Assembly (NCBI GenBank): GCA_963836005.1
Contig: CAWIHS010000002.1
Span: forward strand, 1,126,765-1,190,764
Direction: 5' to 3'
DNA length: 64,000 nucleotides
Source: CAWIHS01 sp963836005
Lineage (GTDB): Bacteria; Pseudomonadota; Gammaproteobacteria; GRL18
Positions 18,145 through 28,041 of this stretch are shown in pieces; the first letter of the stretch is position 1; every line of letters begins with the position of its first letter. The notes under the pieces were generated by a model. That model saw nothing but the letters and a program-made list of their open reading frames with translations. It made no database searches and was not told the DNA's origin. A program made the translations under genes and the position numbers.

Positions 18145-18161
18145 CTTATTTATATCCCCTA

Positions 18162-18881
18162 ATGAAAAGAGCATTAATTACTGGCGGCAGTGGTGAAATA
18201 GGACAGGCCATATGCCTGCGTCTGGCTAAAGAAGACCACCATGTTATTGTTCATGCGAACAGCAATATAGAAAAAGCCGACCAGATTGTCGCTCAGATTA
18301 AACAGGAAGGCGGCTCTGCCCAATCGGTTGTTTTTGATATAACCAATGCCGAACAAACGACTAGCGTACTTCAACGACTCATCCAGGATCAACCGATCCA
18401 AATACTTGTTCATAATGCAGGAATACATAATGATGCCCCTTTGGCAGGAATGACAAAAGAGCAGTGGTATCGCATTGTAGATGTGTCACTAAACGGTTTT
18501 TTCAATGTTACACAGCCACTCATGTTGTCAATGATCCGTACCCGTTGGGGAAGAATTATTGGCATTGGCTCAATTGCAGGAATCACTGGTAATCGTGGCC
18601 AGGCAAATTATGCTGCAGCTAAAGCTGGCCTGATTGGCGCCTGCAAATCCCTGTCTTTTGAAGTTGCTTCCAGAGGTATCACCGTTAATGTGGTAGCACC
18701 GGGCATCATTCAAACAAAGATGAGTGAGGAAAGCTTCCCGGAAGAAAAAATCAAGCAGCTAGTGCCTATGAAAAGAGCTGGGCGCAGTGATGAAGTGGCA
18801 TCTCTGGTCAGGTTTTTGGCTTCTGATGAAGCGGACTATATCTCTGGGCAGGTTATTTCTATCAATGGTGGGATGGTCTGA
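18162..18881 (+). CDS. 3-ketoacyl-ACP reductase (FabG-like SDR)
   Basis: 239 residues. The Rossmann motif is ALITGGSGEIGQAICLRL, then HNAGIHND, the catalytic Ser in IGSIAGITG, and YAAAKAGL (Tyr-x-x-x-Lys). The C-terminus YISGQVISINGGMV is typical of FabG. It would reduce beta-ketoacyl-ACP intermediates with NADPH in the polyene cycle. It lies between the dehydratase and glycosyltransferase genes with short gaps, forming one unit. Confidence 0.92.
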   Translation: MKRALITGGSGEIGQAICLRLAKEDHHVIVHANSNIEKADQIVAQIKQEGGSAQSVVFDITNAEQTTSVLQRLIQDQPIQILVHNAGIHNDAPLAGMTKEQWYRIVDVSLNGFFNVTQPLMLSMIRTRWGRIIGIGSIAGITGNRGQANYAAAKAGLIGACKSLSFEVASRGITVNVVAPGIIQTKMSEESFPEEKIKQLVPMKRAGRSDEVASLVRFLASDEADYISGQVISINGGMV

Positions 18882-18884
18882 AAT

Positions 18885-19643
18885 ATGACAAGCATAAATT
18901 CATTGAAATGGGCTGTCGTTATTCCTGCTTATAATGAGTCAAAAACCATAGTGACATTAGTGCAACAAATATTGCAGCAACAACCATCTTCAATCATTGT
19001 TGTGAATGATGCATCAACAGATACTACTTCCAGACTCGTTGCCAGCCTGCCTGTTACTTTAATTGACCATACTGAGAACAGAGGTAAGGCTGCGAGCCTA
19101 TGGACAGGTTTTGAGCAGGCGTTTACCGAACAAGTAAATGTTATTATCACAATGGATGGGGATGGTCAGCATAAAGCCAGTGATCTTCCGCGATTTATTC
19201 AAAGTTATCAGGATAATATTAGTAGGAATGAAAAGTTGATTATCATTGGTTCACGAAAACGTAATCCTGAATCCCAACCTTTTGCACGGTACTTTGCCAA
19301 TCGTTTTGCCAATTTCTGGATATCATGGGCTGCCGGATACCGAATTTCGGACAGCCAATCTGGTTTTCGTCTTTATCCTGTTGGGCTATTAAAAAAAATG
19401 CAACATCTGAAACAAAGCCAGGGTTTTGTGTTTGAGAGTGAAATATTAATTGATGCAATTAAAGCGGGTTATTATTCAAGCAGGGTTGATATTAAGGCTG
19501 TTTATCCTGAAGACCGCAGGTCAAGCCACTTTAAACCTTATGAAGATATCAAAAAAATCACTCAGATGGTCGCAACTAAATTACTCAAAAACAAAATGAA
19601 TTTACCCGGTTTATTCCGCGTTGTTTTGAATATTCACATCTAA
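18885..19643 (+). CDS. Family 2 glycosyltransferase of the aryl polyene cluster
   Basis: 252 residues of GT-A fold: WAVVIPAYNESKTIVTLVQQ, VVNDASTDTT (nucleotide and metal site), TMDGDGQHKASDLPRF (the DxD-type motif) and ISDSQSGFRLYP (acceptor region). It resembles dolichol-phosphate-mannose-synthase-like enzymes. In other aryl polyene clusters this activity is fused to the LPLAT acyltransferase; here it is a free protein three bases after the ketoreductase gene. A likely role is glycosylating the lipid anchor. Confidence 0.85.
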   Translation: MTSINSLKWAVVIPAYNESKTIVTLVQQILQQQPSSIIVVNDASTDTTSRLVASLPVTLIDHTENRGKAASLWTGFEQAFTEQVNVIITMDGDGQHKASDLPRFIQSYQDNISRNEKLIIIGSRKRNPESQPFARYFANRFANFWISWAAGYRISDSQSGFRLYPVGLLKKMQHLKQSQGFVFESEILIDAIKAGYYSSRVDIKAVYPEDRRSSHFKPYEDIKKITQMVATKLLKNKMNLPGLFRVVLNIHI

Positions 19644-19908
19644 CAATTGAAATTCCTTACTAATTGATTAGTTCAAATTAAAATGATCTGGTGCAAAGCT
19701 TCTGCTAGCAACGTCCAAAATCCCAGTTGTTTTGCGCACTACGCATATTGGTCCGCGGGTCGCAGTTTGACTGCATGATTGAGATCAGGAAATTTAAGCG
19801 GGTCTTTCAGGAATAATACTGGCGTATTGTTCCTGGAACAGTGCACTTAATGGTAAGTGTTGATTTCGCACACTATCAACGGCTCTTCACGCTGCCGGGC
19901 TTTCGCAT

Positions 19909-20580
19909 TCAGGGTGTCAGCGGATTTCCTTGCTTCTCACTCATGTCGGACGGAAATTCGATACCTGTTCCTCCAAGACCGCAGTAACCACTGGGGTCCT
20001 TTATGAGATAATCCTGGTGATATTCTTCAGCCGGATAGAAGGTCTCAAGTGACGAGATTTCGGTGGTGATTGCTCCATAACCAGCCCTGGAGAGAGCATT
20101 CTGATAGATATCCCTGGTCTTCAGTGCAACCTTTTTCTGCGCTTCTGACGAAAAATAGATTGCGCTGCGATAATTTGAACCGATGTCGTTACCCTGTCGA
20201 TCTCCCTCGGTCGGATTATGATTTTCCCAGAATCCCTTTAAGACCTGCTCGACAGATGTTTTGCTGCGATCAAAGACTACCTTCACGACCTCCACATGAT
20301 TACGCTTACTGCGATCCCGTTCACTTTCGATAATCTTGATGTATGTAGGCTCGGGATAGTCTCCTCCCGCGTAGCCGGCGATAACCTCCAGGACTCCAGG
20401 CAAGGCATCCATTCGCTTTTCAGCGCCCCAAAAGCAACCCATTCCCAATACGACCGACTCGGTTTCTTCCTGCATCGCCATCGCAGGCTCAGCGATAATT
20501 GGGAGGGCCTTGTAAAAACCAAATATCGTCAATAGCCCCAGACCGAAAAGACCTGAATATTGGCTGATTGTTGTGTGCAT
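19909..20580 (-). CDS. msrA: Peptide methionine sulfoxide reductase A, exported form
   Basis: 223 residues. The catalytic motif GCFWG (Cys49) sits in VLGMGCFWGAEKRMDALPGV, followed by AGYAGGDYPEPTY, HNPTEGDRQGNDIGSNYRSA and YHQDYL, all diagnostic of MsrA. The ~35-residue N-terminal extension (GLFGLGLLTIFGFYKALPII) reads as a signal peptide or anchor, so the enzyme probably repairs oxidised methionine in the periplasm. A later Cys in SGYCGLGGTG fits a resolving cysteine. No MsrB is nearby and the gene seems monocistronic. Confidence 0.93.
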   Translation of the reverse strand: MHTTISQYSGLFGLGLLTIFGFYKALPIIAEPAMAMQEETESVVLGMGCFWGAEKRMDALPGVLEVIAGYAGGDYPEPTYIKIIESERDRSKRNHVEVVKVVFDRSKTSVEQVLKGFWENHNPTEGDRQGNDIGSNYRSAIYFSSEAQKKVALKTRDIYQNALSRAGYGAITTEISSLETFYPAEEYHQDYLIKDPSGYCGLGGTGIEFPSDMSEKQGNPLTP

Positions 20581-21079
20581 GTGGATAACTCCCTGACTGA
20601 TTGATGTGTTCTGGTATCAAGAGCAAAAATTACTATATAGCCGCAAGTTAGTATAGTTTCATTATTCATAGGAGACCGGCTATCGTCTTCTATTGTTTCA
20701 ATGATTCTGGAAGTCAATTGATTCATAACAGTCTTAATCATCAGTTTGCATATTTATACGAACTCACAGGGAGGATCTTTAGCTATTGAAATAAAGTTAG
20801 TTTGTTGAACCAATAGTTGTTATCAGACATTTTAAAATATCTTCATCATCTGATGGCTAAAAAATTATCAGTTACAAACCTTTTTAGCAATCTGTTGTCC
20901 AACAAGTTACTGCATTGCGGCAATCAATAGCTGTTGCTCGAGCAGGATGCCTGTATTGCAACATGACCTGAAATCTTACTCATGTTATTATTGCCTGTCC
21001 GGGTATTAACTGACCTGAAACAAGTGCTGTATAAATGATACTTTTTGAAATCCAAATCAAATCTGATGGCTAATTAAGT
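20581..21079. other. Divergent intergenic region
   Basis: Nearly 500 bp with no convincing frame. The sequence ATCTGATGGCTAA occurs twice (near 20848 and 21061), the second just before the downstream start; its meaning is unknown. Confidence 0.4.
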
Positions 21080-24067
21080 ATGCTTAAATCTTTTACCTGT
21101 TTTTTTGTTTTTCTGTGGATAAGTTTTTGTTTAACAACAGCTTATGCAAATTCAATCAATTATTCAATTCAAGTAAATATCAATCCACAAAATAAAATAT
21201 TATACGGCAGCGTTGAAATAAACCCGCAACGTTCATTGTCTGTAGATATTTCCGGACTGGATAAAGTTAACCTGAATGGCCGGGAAATTCAGCAAACGAC
21301 ATCAACGCCCCTGCAATTAGCAGCAGGGCAAAAGCACCTTATTCAATATCAATTACCGCTTAACTCCAACTCTGCCTATAGTGATAATGAAAATGTGGTT
21401 TTGTCTGGTTCGTGGTATCCGCAAATCAGGACATTGGCTCGCTATCAATTGACGGTTACTTTACCAAAAGGATTTCAGGCGATATCTGAAGCCAATCAAA
21501 TTGAATCACGGGCAATTGATGATGAGCATGTTGAGTATCGTTTTTATTTTCCGCATGTGCTTGACAGCTTAAGCCTTACCGCATCAAAAAACTACCAGCC
21601 GAAGTTTATTGACTATGAAGGGATTCAGATTGAAACCTGGTTCATGCCAGCCAATGCACATTTGATGGACAAATACCTGCAGTATGCTGCTGATTATCTG
21701 AAATTATATCAGCAAATATTAGGCGTATATCCCTACCAGCGTTTTGCTATCGTTGAAAGCCCTCTTCCCAGCGGCTATTCCATGCCGACTTTTACTTTAT
21801 TGGGAAGTCGGGTCATCGCCTTGCCTTTTATTGTAGAAACATCACTTGGACATGAAATTCTGCATCAATGGTTTGGAAATAGTGTTTATGTGGATCATCA
21901 ACATGGCAACTGGTGTGAGGGATTAACCAATTATCTGGCCGATTATTATTATGCTGAGCAAAAAGGGCAAGGTAAAGAGTATCGAAAAGGTATGCTGCGC
22001 GAATATGCGGCTTATGTTAATGATGAAAACACTTTTCCGGTGCGGAATTTCATTTCCCGCGTTGATAAAGTCACTAGTGCAATTGGTTATTCTAAGGTTG
22101 CCATGATTTTTCATCAGTTACGAGAGCATTATGGAAATGATGATTTTCTTCAGGCCTTACGAAACTTTATAGCGATTAACCAGTTTCAAAAAGCTTCCTG
22201 GCATGATCTTCAAAAACAATTTGAAGCCATTGATGGTCAGCCGATGTATGACGATTTTCAGGCATGGCTGACACGTACTGATATCGCTGACATTGCTGTT
22301 AGTCAGGCGGCAGAACTTGAGTTAGCCCAGGGTAAGTTGTGGTTAAAGTTCTCTTTGCAACAGAGCGGCCCTTATCATTTACATTTACCATTGACGCTTA
22401 ATTTTGAGAATAAGCAGCAGACAATAATACTGCATTTTACCAGAGAGCGGCAGGATTTTCGGATTGAGTTGCCCGAAGCACCTGTTTCAGCTTATCTTGA
22501 TCCCGACTATCAGTTGATGCGTGAGCTTACCAACAGGGAAAAAGTGCCGGATTTGGCCTGGCTGATGGGTAGACAATCAATATTGCTTGTAGTAAATGAA
22601 GATGAACAATCTATTTATTACCCAATGGTTAAAAGCATGGGTATTAAAAATATCATAACCATAAATCCCTCAGCATTAAGTTTTGAGCAGATAAAATCAC
22701 ATAGCCTGATCATTGCCGGTGAGAATAATGCTTTGATCGACAGGTTGTTTGCCAGGCAAGCGCAAACAAAGGAAAAAACAGGTGTTGCATTACGCGTCAA
22801 GCGTAACCCATATAATGAAGATGAAGTGATTACTTTAGTTAACGCCAAAGATGCAAAGCAGGCTAAATTGGTCGCTCGTAAACTTCAGCATTATGGTAAA
22901 TACAGTCATCTTAAATTTCTTGATGGCAAGATACAGCTCAAGCAGATTGCCAACACGCAGAGCGGCATCAAGTTATTTGAACAGATTCCCCCCCGGGCAG
23001 TAAAACCATCGAATACTCAGTCACTGGATAACATTGTTGCCGGCCTGGAAGGCACACGAGTTCTGTTAATGGGTGAACAGCATGATCGATTTGAACATCA
23101 CCTGAACCAGTTACAATTAATCAAAAAAATAAAAGAGGCAGGTCATCAGGTAGCAATAGGCATGGAAATGTTTCAACAGCCATACCAACAGGCGCTGGAT
23201 GATTATCTGGCGGGAAAAATCACTGAGTCTGAATTTTTAACAGCAAGTAAATACTTTGACAAATGGGGATATGACTACAATCTGTATAAGCCAATTATTG
23301 ATTATGCACTGCAACAGAAATTACCCCTGCTGGCTTTAAATATTGAAGCAGATATTACGCATCAGGTGGCCCGAAAAGGGCTATATGCCCTGGATGAAAA
23401 GACACAGCAACAATTACCTGATACGTTGAATTTTGATAACCAGCCTTATCGGGAAGCTCTCAAGTCCGTGTTTCAAATTCATGAGGGAATGCAGCAAAGC
23501 CGTCCTTCGAATTTTAATTATTTTTTGCAGAGTCAGATACTTTGGGATGAATCCATGGCTAAGGCTGCTGCTCAGTTTTTACAAAAACACCCTGAGCATA
23601 TTCTGGTCATTCTTGCTGGTAATGGTCATCTCAGGTATCGTTATGGGATTCCCCAACGACTTCAGCGTCTAAGTGGTTTATCATCTCTGGTCATCGTTCA
23701 GGACGAAGAACTGGGGGAAACAATCGCTGACTATGTTTTATTGACTACCCCGATTAAAGGGCAACTGACTCCTGTGATCGGTATTTATCTTGATAGAAAA
23801 ATCACAGACAAGGTTTTTGTAGACAGAGTAAAAGACTCCAGTATTGCTGCCCGAGCCAAACTTAAAAAAGGGGATATTATTACCGAACTGGACAATAAAC
23901 CACTTAAATCATTTACTGATTTGAAACTGGCCCTGTTGTATGCAGATACGAGTGAGAACGTTCAAATCAAATTACAACGAGGGGATAGCATTATTGAAAC
24001 ATCTCTTGATTTTTCTCGGCCTGCCGCTAAAGTGCATGGTAATTCCCCGTATATCCATGCAAAATAA
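21080..24067 (+). CDS. M1-family peptidase / ChaN-like / PDZ fusion protein
   Basis: 995 residues with a signal peptide (FTCFFVFLWISFCLTTAYA). Residues about 25-440 are an M1 aminopeptidase-like region: HEILHQWFGN at 258 is the HExxH zinc site, and the matching glutamate follows in WCEGLTNYLADYYY. Residues about 650-880 are a ChaN/DUF399 domain (LLMGEQHDRFEHH; IGMEMFQQPYQQALDDYL; ILAGNGHLRYRYGIP), a family linked to haem/iron handling with a TIKI-like fold. Residues about 895-980 are a PDZ domain (DSSIAARAKLKKGDIITELD). The whole is exported. It is followed after 57 bp by the Cache-protein gene at 24125. The combination suggests cleavage or scavenging of haem-bearing peptides, which is speculation. 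Confidence 0.88.
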   Translation: MLKSFTCFFVFLWISFCLTTAYANSINYSIQVNINPQNKILYGSVEINPQRSLSVDISGLDKVNLNGREIQQTTSTPLQLAAGQKHLIQYQLPLNSNSAYSDNENVVLSGSWYPQIRTLARYQLTVTLPKGFQAISEANQIESRAIDDEHVEYRFYFPHVLDSLSLTASKNYQPKFIDYEGIQIETWFMPANAHLMDKYLQYAADYLKLYQQILGVYPYQRFAIVESPLPSGYSMPTFTLLGSRVIALPFIVETSLGHEILHQWFGNSVYVDHQHGNWCEGLTNYLADYYYAEQKGQGKEYRKGMLREYAAYVNDENTFPVRNFISRVDKVTSAIGYSKVAMIFHQLREHYGNDDFLQALRNFIAINQFQKASWHDLQKQFEAIDGQPMYDDFQAWLTRTDIADIAVSQAAELELAQGKLWLKFSLQQSGPYHLHLPLTLNFENKQQTIILHFTRERQDFRIELPEAPVSAYLDPDYQLMRELTNREKVPDLAWLMGRQSILLVVNEDEQSIYYPMVKSMGIKNIITINPSALSFEQIKSHSLIIAGENNALIDRLFARQAQTKEKTGVALRVKRNPYNEDEVITLVNAKDAKQAKLVARKLQHYGKYSHLKFLDGKIQLKQIANTQSGIKLFEQIPPRAVKPSNTQSLDNIVAGLEGTRVLLMGEQHDRFEHHLNQLQLIKKIKEAGHQVAIGMEMFQQPYQQALDDYLAGKITESEFLTASKYFDKWGYDYNLYKPIIDYALQQKLPLLALNIEADITHQVARKGLYALDEKTQQQLPDTLNFDNQPYREALKSVFQIHEGMQQSRPSNFNYFLQSQILWDESMAKAAAQFLQKHPEHILVILAGNGHLRYRYGIPQRLQRLSGLSSLVIVQDEELGETIADYVLLTTPIKGQLTPVIGIYLDRKITDKVFVDRVKDSSIAARAKLKKGDIITELDNKPLKSFTDLKLALLYADTSENVQIKLQRGDSIIETSLDFSRPAAKVHGNSPYIHAK

Positions 24068-24124
24068 TTTGTTACCAGCACACCTGCCTGGCTATTTATG
24101 GATGGAAACTATTGATAATAATGC

Positions 24125-25087
24125 ATGAAAAGCAGTAACCTTAAACAAACCATACGGGTGCAGCGTGAGAAGCTGACCGCAATGTTAGGCGAAGGGATGC
24201 GTGACCTGGCTTTAAAATGCGCAACTCTTATAGATGATCGTGAAGCGCTGGATATGTTGTTAAGCGGTTCTTTACCTCGATTGTCATACTGTAAGCATCT
24301 TTATGTTTTAAATGCTGATGGTATTCAGGTATCCGATAATATTACTCAGACAGGCAGGGATAAGGAACATTTTGCACGCAATCGAATGGACAGGCCGTAT
24401 CTGCAGGGAATTATAGGGATCACCGATTTTAAATTATCCGATGCCTATATCAGCCGGAATAAAAAGCGGCCATCATTTACCGCTATTCAGGTGATACGAA
24501 ATGAAGATGGAAAACGAGTGGGTTTTCTGGGTGCCGACTTTGATTTAAGAGAGCTGCCTGATATCAAAGAAATCTATCAGGAGCCTGATGTCTGGCGACA
24601 GGTAAAAGGCGACCCGGCAATCCGAAGTGTGGTGTTTAATCAACAACGCGTTGAAAGCCAGATGGACAAACATCTGGATGCAGTTATACCCATTATGTGT
24701 GAATTGATCAGTGAGCATGGCGTTTTTCACGGCAATTTTCATTTCTCCAGTGGTCTGGCTACCATCTGGCTGGTCGATGACCCTTTCAGTTACCGGATTT
24801 TAAGTTTTGATGAGATCATCGATCCGGATATCTGCCTGGCCTATCCAAGACGTGAATATGATGACCGAGCGGTTGTTCCAGTCGAGAAGATCTTGCCGGT
24901 GTTCGAAGTTTTTCGCAGATTGCGGTTCGCCGATGAAAATATTTATTTAAGGGCTGGCTCATTAAATGTTATTAACGGCATGGTCAGTGTTAATTTCTCC
25001 TGTGATGGTTCGCACTATATGCGGTTTGATGAATTTCTCGATAAAAACATAGATTTCTGGTTCGGCACACAGGCAAATTCAAAATGA
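24125..25087 (+). CDS. Cache (PDC) sensor-domain protein without membrane helices
   Basis: 320 residues. Residues about 35-145 carry a PDC/Cache pattern: LYVLNADGIQVSDNI, RPYLQGIIGITDFKLSDAYIS and GKRVGFLGADFDLRELP. The rest has no recognised domain. There is no signal peptide and no membrane helix, odd for a domain that usually senses ligands outside the cell. No output domain is visible. It may be cotranscribed with the M1/ChaN fusion 57 bp upstream. Confidence 0.75.
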   Translation: MKSSNLKQTIRVQREKLTAMLGEGMRDLALKCATLIDDREALDMLLSGSLPRLSYCKHLYVLNADGIQVSDNITQTGRDKEHFARNRMDRPYLQGIIGITDFKLSDAYISRNKKRPSFTAIQVIRNEDGKRVGFLGADFDLRELPDIKEIYQEPDVWRQVKGDPAIRSVVFNQQRVESQMDKHLDAVIPIMCELISEHGVFHGNFHFSSGLATIWLVDDPFSYRILSFDEIIDPDICLAYPRREYDDRAVVPVEKILPVFEVFRRLRFADENIYLRAGSLNVINGMVSVNFSCDGSHYMRFDEFLDKNIDFWFGTQANSK

Positions 25088-25418
25088 AAGGCCCAATATG
25101 GATTGGGATGGTATAACCGTGAAGCATAAATTGTTCCCTTCAACTTTTTTTAGATCTTGCTAATTATCGGGGGCTTTAGACGGTGCTTTAAAATAATGTA
25201 CGGGTACCCACGGATAATCAACTGCAGAAAGGTGAAATCTTGCAAAATATTGATCTCACTCATGGCATTAGTTATAAATCAGGTATAGGCTAAACATTAA
25301 GGGTACTTGCCACGAAGGTGCTTTATTCGGAGTAAAATTACGTAAACTTATCGATAAAGCAATGTGGCTGCGGTAGAACCTGAGGTTGTTAACATAACAT
25401 CCAAAAGGAGACGCGATC
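25088..25418 (+). other. Intergenic leader region
   Basis: About 330 bp. The only clear element is the ribosome site AAAAGGAG at 25403-25410 ahead of ATG 25419. A short inverted pair CCCAAT / ATTGGG (near 25092-25107) lies after the previous stop but lacks a T tract. Confidence 0.4.
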
Positions 25419-27794
25419 ATGATTCGTTCATTTCTATCTGTAACACAATACACAATGCTGCTGCTGGGTTTTTTAACTATCCCATTAAGCCAGGCTTATC
25501 TACCTCCTGTAGAATTTCAGGAAACTTTCAACAATATTATTACCGTACAACAAGTTTCTGACTGGTCACCGGGCAGTGCTCGAACTATCACCCAACTTGC
25601 CATGAGTGGCGATGGTACCAGGGTCGCTTTCAAGGTTGATTTAAACTACTGCCAGAACACTGATCCGGTGTGCTGGAAACTCTATGTGGTTAATGCCGAT
25701 GGTAGTGGATTAATAGATCTGACTCCATCATCAGAAATAACTCCTATCACCTACCTGAGAATGAATCAGGACGGTTCCAGAGTGTTTTTTCGTTCCCCCA
25801 TCTTTGGAAATTATACCGATATTTACTACTGTGATGTCGATAGCAGAAACTGTCATATTGCCGTAAAGGACGGTCTCTGGGGGTTTGATTTTCGGGTGCC
25901 ATATAGTATCGACAGTACGGGTGAAAATCTGTATTTTAAACATGATGACGGTTGGGATGATGTTAGTCAAACATACAGGAGAGGCCTTTACACTGCAACA
26001 GCGGGTGGTTCAAAAAGCAGGGTAATGGACATCAGCGAACTGCCCTGTGACAGCGAATGCGGCAATATGAACACGCTGAGTTTCCTTGGATCATCAGGCT
26101 CGGGTAGTGAATTAGTGTTTGCCTTTAATCAGGATTATTGGGGGGGTGATGCCACTGCCATGTGGGGATATAGCGGCAGCGGTGCTCAGCGACTGGATAA
26201 CACTCATGACTATGTATGGGATGTGCAGAATATCTTTGGACATATGCTGAGTCACGATGGCCGCACCGCATTGTATTCCTATACAGATTATGGTGATGCC
26301 GAAACGCTCAACATCGTTGATATGGCAACCCTGGCGGTCACCCAGCTGGCCAGCTCTGAGAACAGCGGCCTTGTTGACTCAATGGCTGCTTTGTCCCCGG
26401 ATGGTCGCTATGCCCGATATCAGGGACACAGCTACCTGACCCGTGTTGATCGAAACGATGGTTCAAAACGTGACCTGCTGTCTTATTCCACCAAAATGAG
26501 AGAATCATTATGGTCCGGCAGGGTAAGTAATTTTTCTGAAAATAATCAACGCTATTTCATTCTCAATCTGAATGAAACCAGCGGTGCGAAACTGGTACGT
26601 GCGGATATTAACAGTTCAGCTAGCGGTGATGCACCGACTATTTCTAATATCGCCTTTTCGGCCTATGCTTTGCTTCATGCAGATGGCAGCACGATAGGTA
26701 TTACAGCCAATGTCAACGATCTGCAGGGACTGAATGATATTGAATCAGTTCGTCTTGTTACTCTGGTAGAGGGGCTGGAAGTACCCGATTTTGCCATGGG
26801 CCGAGAACCATTAGCCTTTCCAGCGGGGGATCCTGGAGGGACCTTGCTCTATGATGATGGCAGCCATGGTGACGTAGTTGCCGGGGATGGTATCTTCAGT
26901 TTTGATGCAATTGCGACCCGTAAAGGCGATTATGATGGATGGAATACCTTTTATACCCAGTTTAGCCTGCCGCATGCTGTAGGGGTTCGTATTGTTGCCA
27001 AAGATAAAAGCCAGAATTATGCTATTGTTGATGTGCCGTTAACGATTACCGATAATCCACAGGATACTGTTAATCCACTACTGACCCAGTTTATTGAGCG
27101 CCTCTATGAAAATATTCTCGGCCGGGCATCAGATGCGGGAGGGCTGGCCTACTGGACAAACATTATACAAACCAAATCAGCCGCCTTTGTGGTACAGAAA
27201 TTTTTTTATAGCCAGGAATTTACAAATTTAAATCTTAACGATATAGATTTTATAGATATCCTTTATCTGACCATACTTGATCGAGCTTCTGATATAGCCG
27301 GTAGCAATTACTGGTTATCCAAATTACAGGATGGAAAATTAAGAGATATGGTGCTTTACAAGTTTCTGCTCAGTCAGGAATTTACTGCCCTCGCAGACAG
27401 TTATATGATCAATGCTTTCGATCAGAGTGACATGGCACTCTATCAAATTAAACTTTTTGTGGTTCGATTTTACGAATTGGTTTTACAACGTAACCCGGAA
27501 GTCAGTGGATATAATTACTGGACAGAGCAATTGTTCAATGGCACTAAATCTGCCAGTAATATTACCATAGGTTTCTTTTTCAGCAATGAATTTATCAGCC
27601 AAAATCATAATGACAATACATTTGTCAATATTGCTTATCAGACCATACTTAATCGTATTCCCGATGAAAACGGTAGAATTTACTGGCTGGGTCGATTAGC
27701 CAGCGGCCTGACACGGCTTCAATTGATCAATGGATTTATTGGCAGTCAGGAGTTTAAAAATTTGGCTGATAGTTATGGTATACGGGTGTATTAA
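25419..27794 (+). CDS. Secreted beta-propeller protein with C-terminal DUF4214 repeats
   Basis: 791 residues with a signal peptide (YTMLLLGFLTIPLSQAYL). Residues about 45-420 have TolB/WD40-like propeller repeats (MSGDGTRVAFKVD; MNQDGSRVFFRSP; ALSPDGRYARYQG). Residues about 430-550 form an Ig-like or choice-of-anchor-type region (DDGSHGDVVAGDGIFSF). Residues about 555-790 contain four DUF4214 units of about 55 residues, each with the pattern YxxILxRxxDxxGxxYW followed by FxxSxEF. DUF4214 often occurs in extracellular and type I-secreted proteins. The start has AAAAGGAG 9 bp upstream. It stands alone between an intergenic leader and a terminator. Confidence 0.82.
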   Translation: MIRSFLSVTQYTMLLLGFLTIPLSQAYLPPVEFQETFNNIITVQQVSDWSPGSARTITQLAMSGDGTRVAFKVDLNYCQNTDPVCWKLYVVNADGSGLIDLTPSSEITPITYLRMNQDGSRVFFRSPIFGNYTDIYYCDVDSRNCHIAVKDGLWGFDFRVPYSIDSTGENLYFKHDDGWDDVSQTYRRGLYTATAGGSKSRVMDISELPCDSECGNMNTLSFLGSSGSGSELVFAFNQDYWGGDATAMWGYSGSGAQRLDNTHDYVWDVQNIFGHMLSHDGRTALYSYTDYGDAETLNIVDMATLAVTQLASSENSGLVDSMAALSPDGRYARYQGHSYLTRVDRNDGSKRDLLSYSTKMRESLWSGRVSNFSENNQRYFILNLNETSGAKLVRADINSSASGDAPTISNIAFSAYALLHADGSTIGITANVNDLQGLNDIESVRLVTLVEGLEVPDFAMGREPLAFPAGDPGGTLLYDDGSHGDVVAGDGIFSFDAIATRKGDYDGWNTFYTQFSLPHAVGVRIVAKDKSQNYAIVDVPLTITDNPQDTVNPLLTQFIERLYENILGRASDAGGLAYWTNIIQTKSAAFVVQKFFYSQEFTNLNLNDIDFIDILYLTILDRASDIAGSNYWLSKLQDGKLRDMVLYKFLLSQEFTALADSYMINAFDQSDMALYQIKLFVVRFYELVLQRNPEVSGYNYWTEQLFNGTKSASNITIGFFFSNEFISQNHNDNTFVNIAYQTILNRIPDENGRIYWLGRLASGLTRLQLINGFIGSQEFKNLADSYGIRVY

Positions 27795-27802
27795 GCCGCT
27801 AT

Positions 27803-27876
27803 AAAAAAAAGAGGCTGTGACAAATGGAGAATTAATAATTCTCCATTGTCACAGTCTCCTTTCTTTTGTTTAACTG
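27803..27876 (+). terminator. Rho-independent terminator with a long stem
   Basis: GAGGCTGTGAC...ATGGAGAATTA (from 27811) pairs with TAATTCTCCAT...GTCACAGTCTC (to 27859), giving about 22 paired bases with one small internal mismatch. It is followed by TTTCTTTTG and preceded by eight A. It terminates the DUF4214 gene and might also work in reverse. Confidence 0.85.
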
Positions 27877-28041
27877 GATTTTAATTACCTCGTTGCCCCT
27901 GTTGATGAAAAATATTAGCAGGATAAAAAATCAGTTAAATTTCTATGTCGTTATGCATAGACCATCTGAGCTAAAGGTGTTTCTTTTTTATACAGCTATA
28001 TATTTTTCTGGTAAGCTCTGTTCTCCGTACATGAGGAAACC

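Noticed and set aside
19644..19908. Gene remnant between the glycosyltransferase and msrA
   Set aside because: Short minus-strand open stretches exist but none shows a recognisable motif or start; left unassigned.
25200..25400. Cyclic-di-GMP riboswitch before the DUF4214 gene
   Set aside because: I looked for the conserved GEMM loops and receptor motif and could not align them; only a ribosome site is clear.
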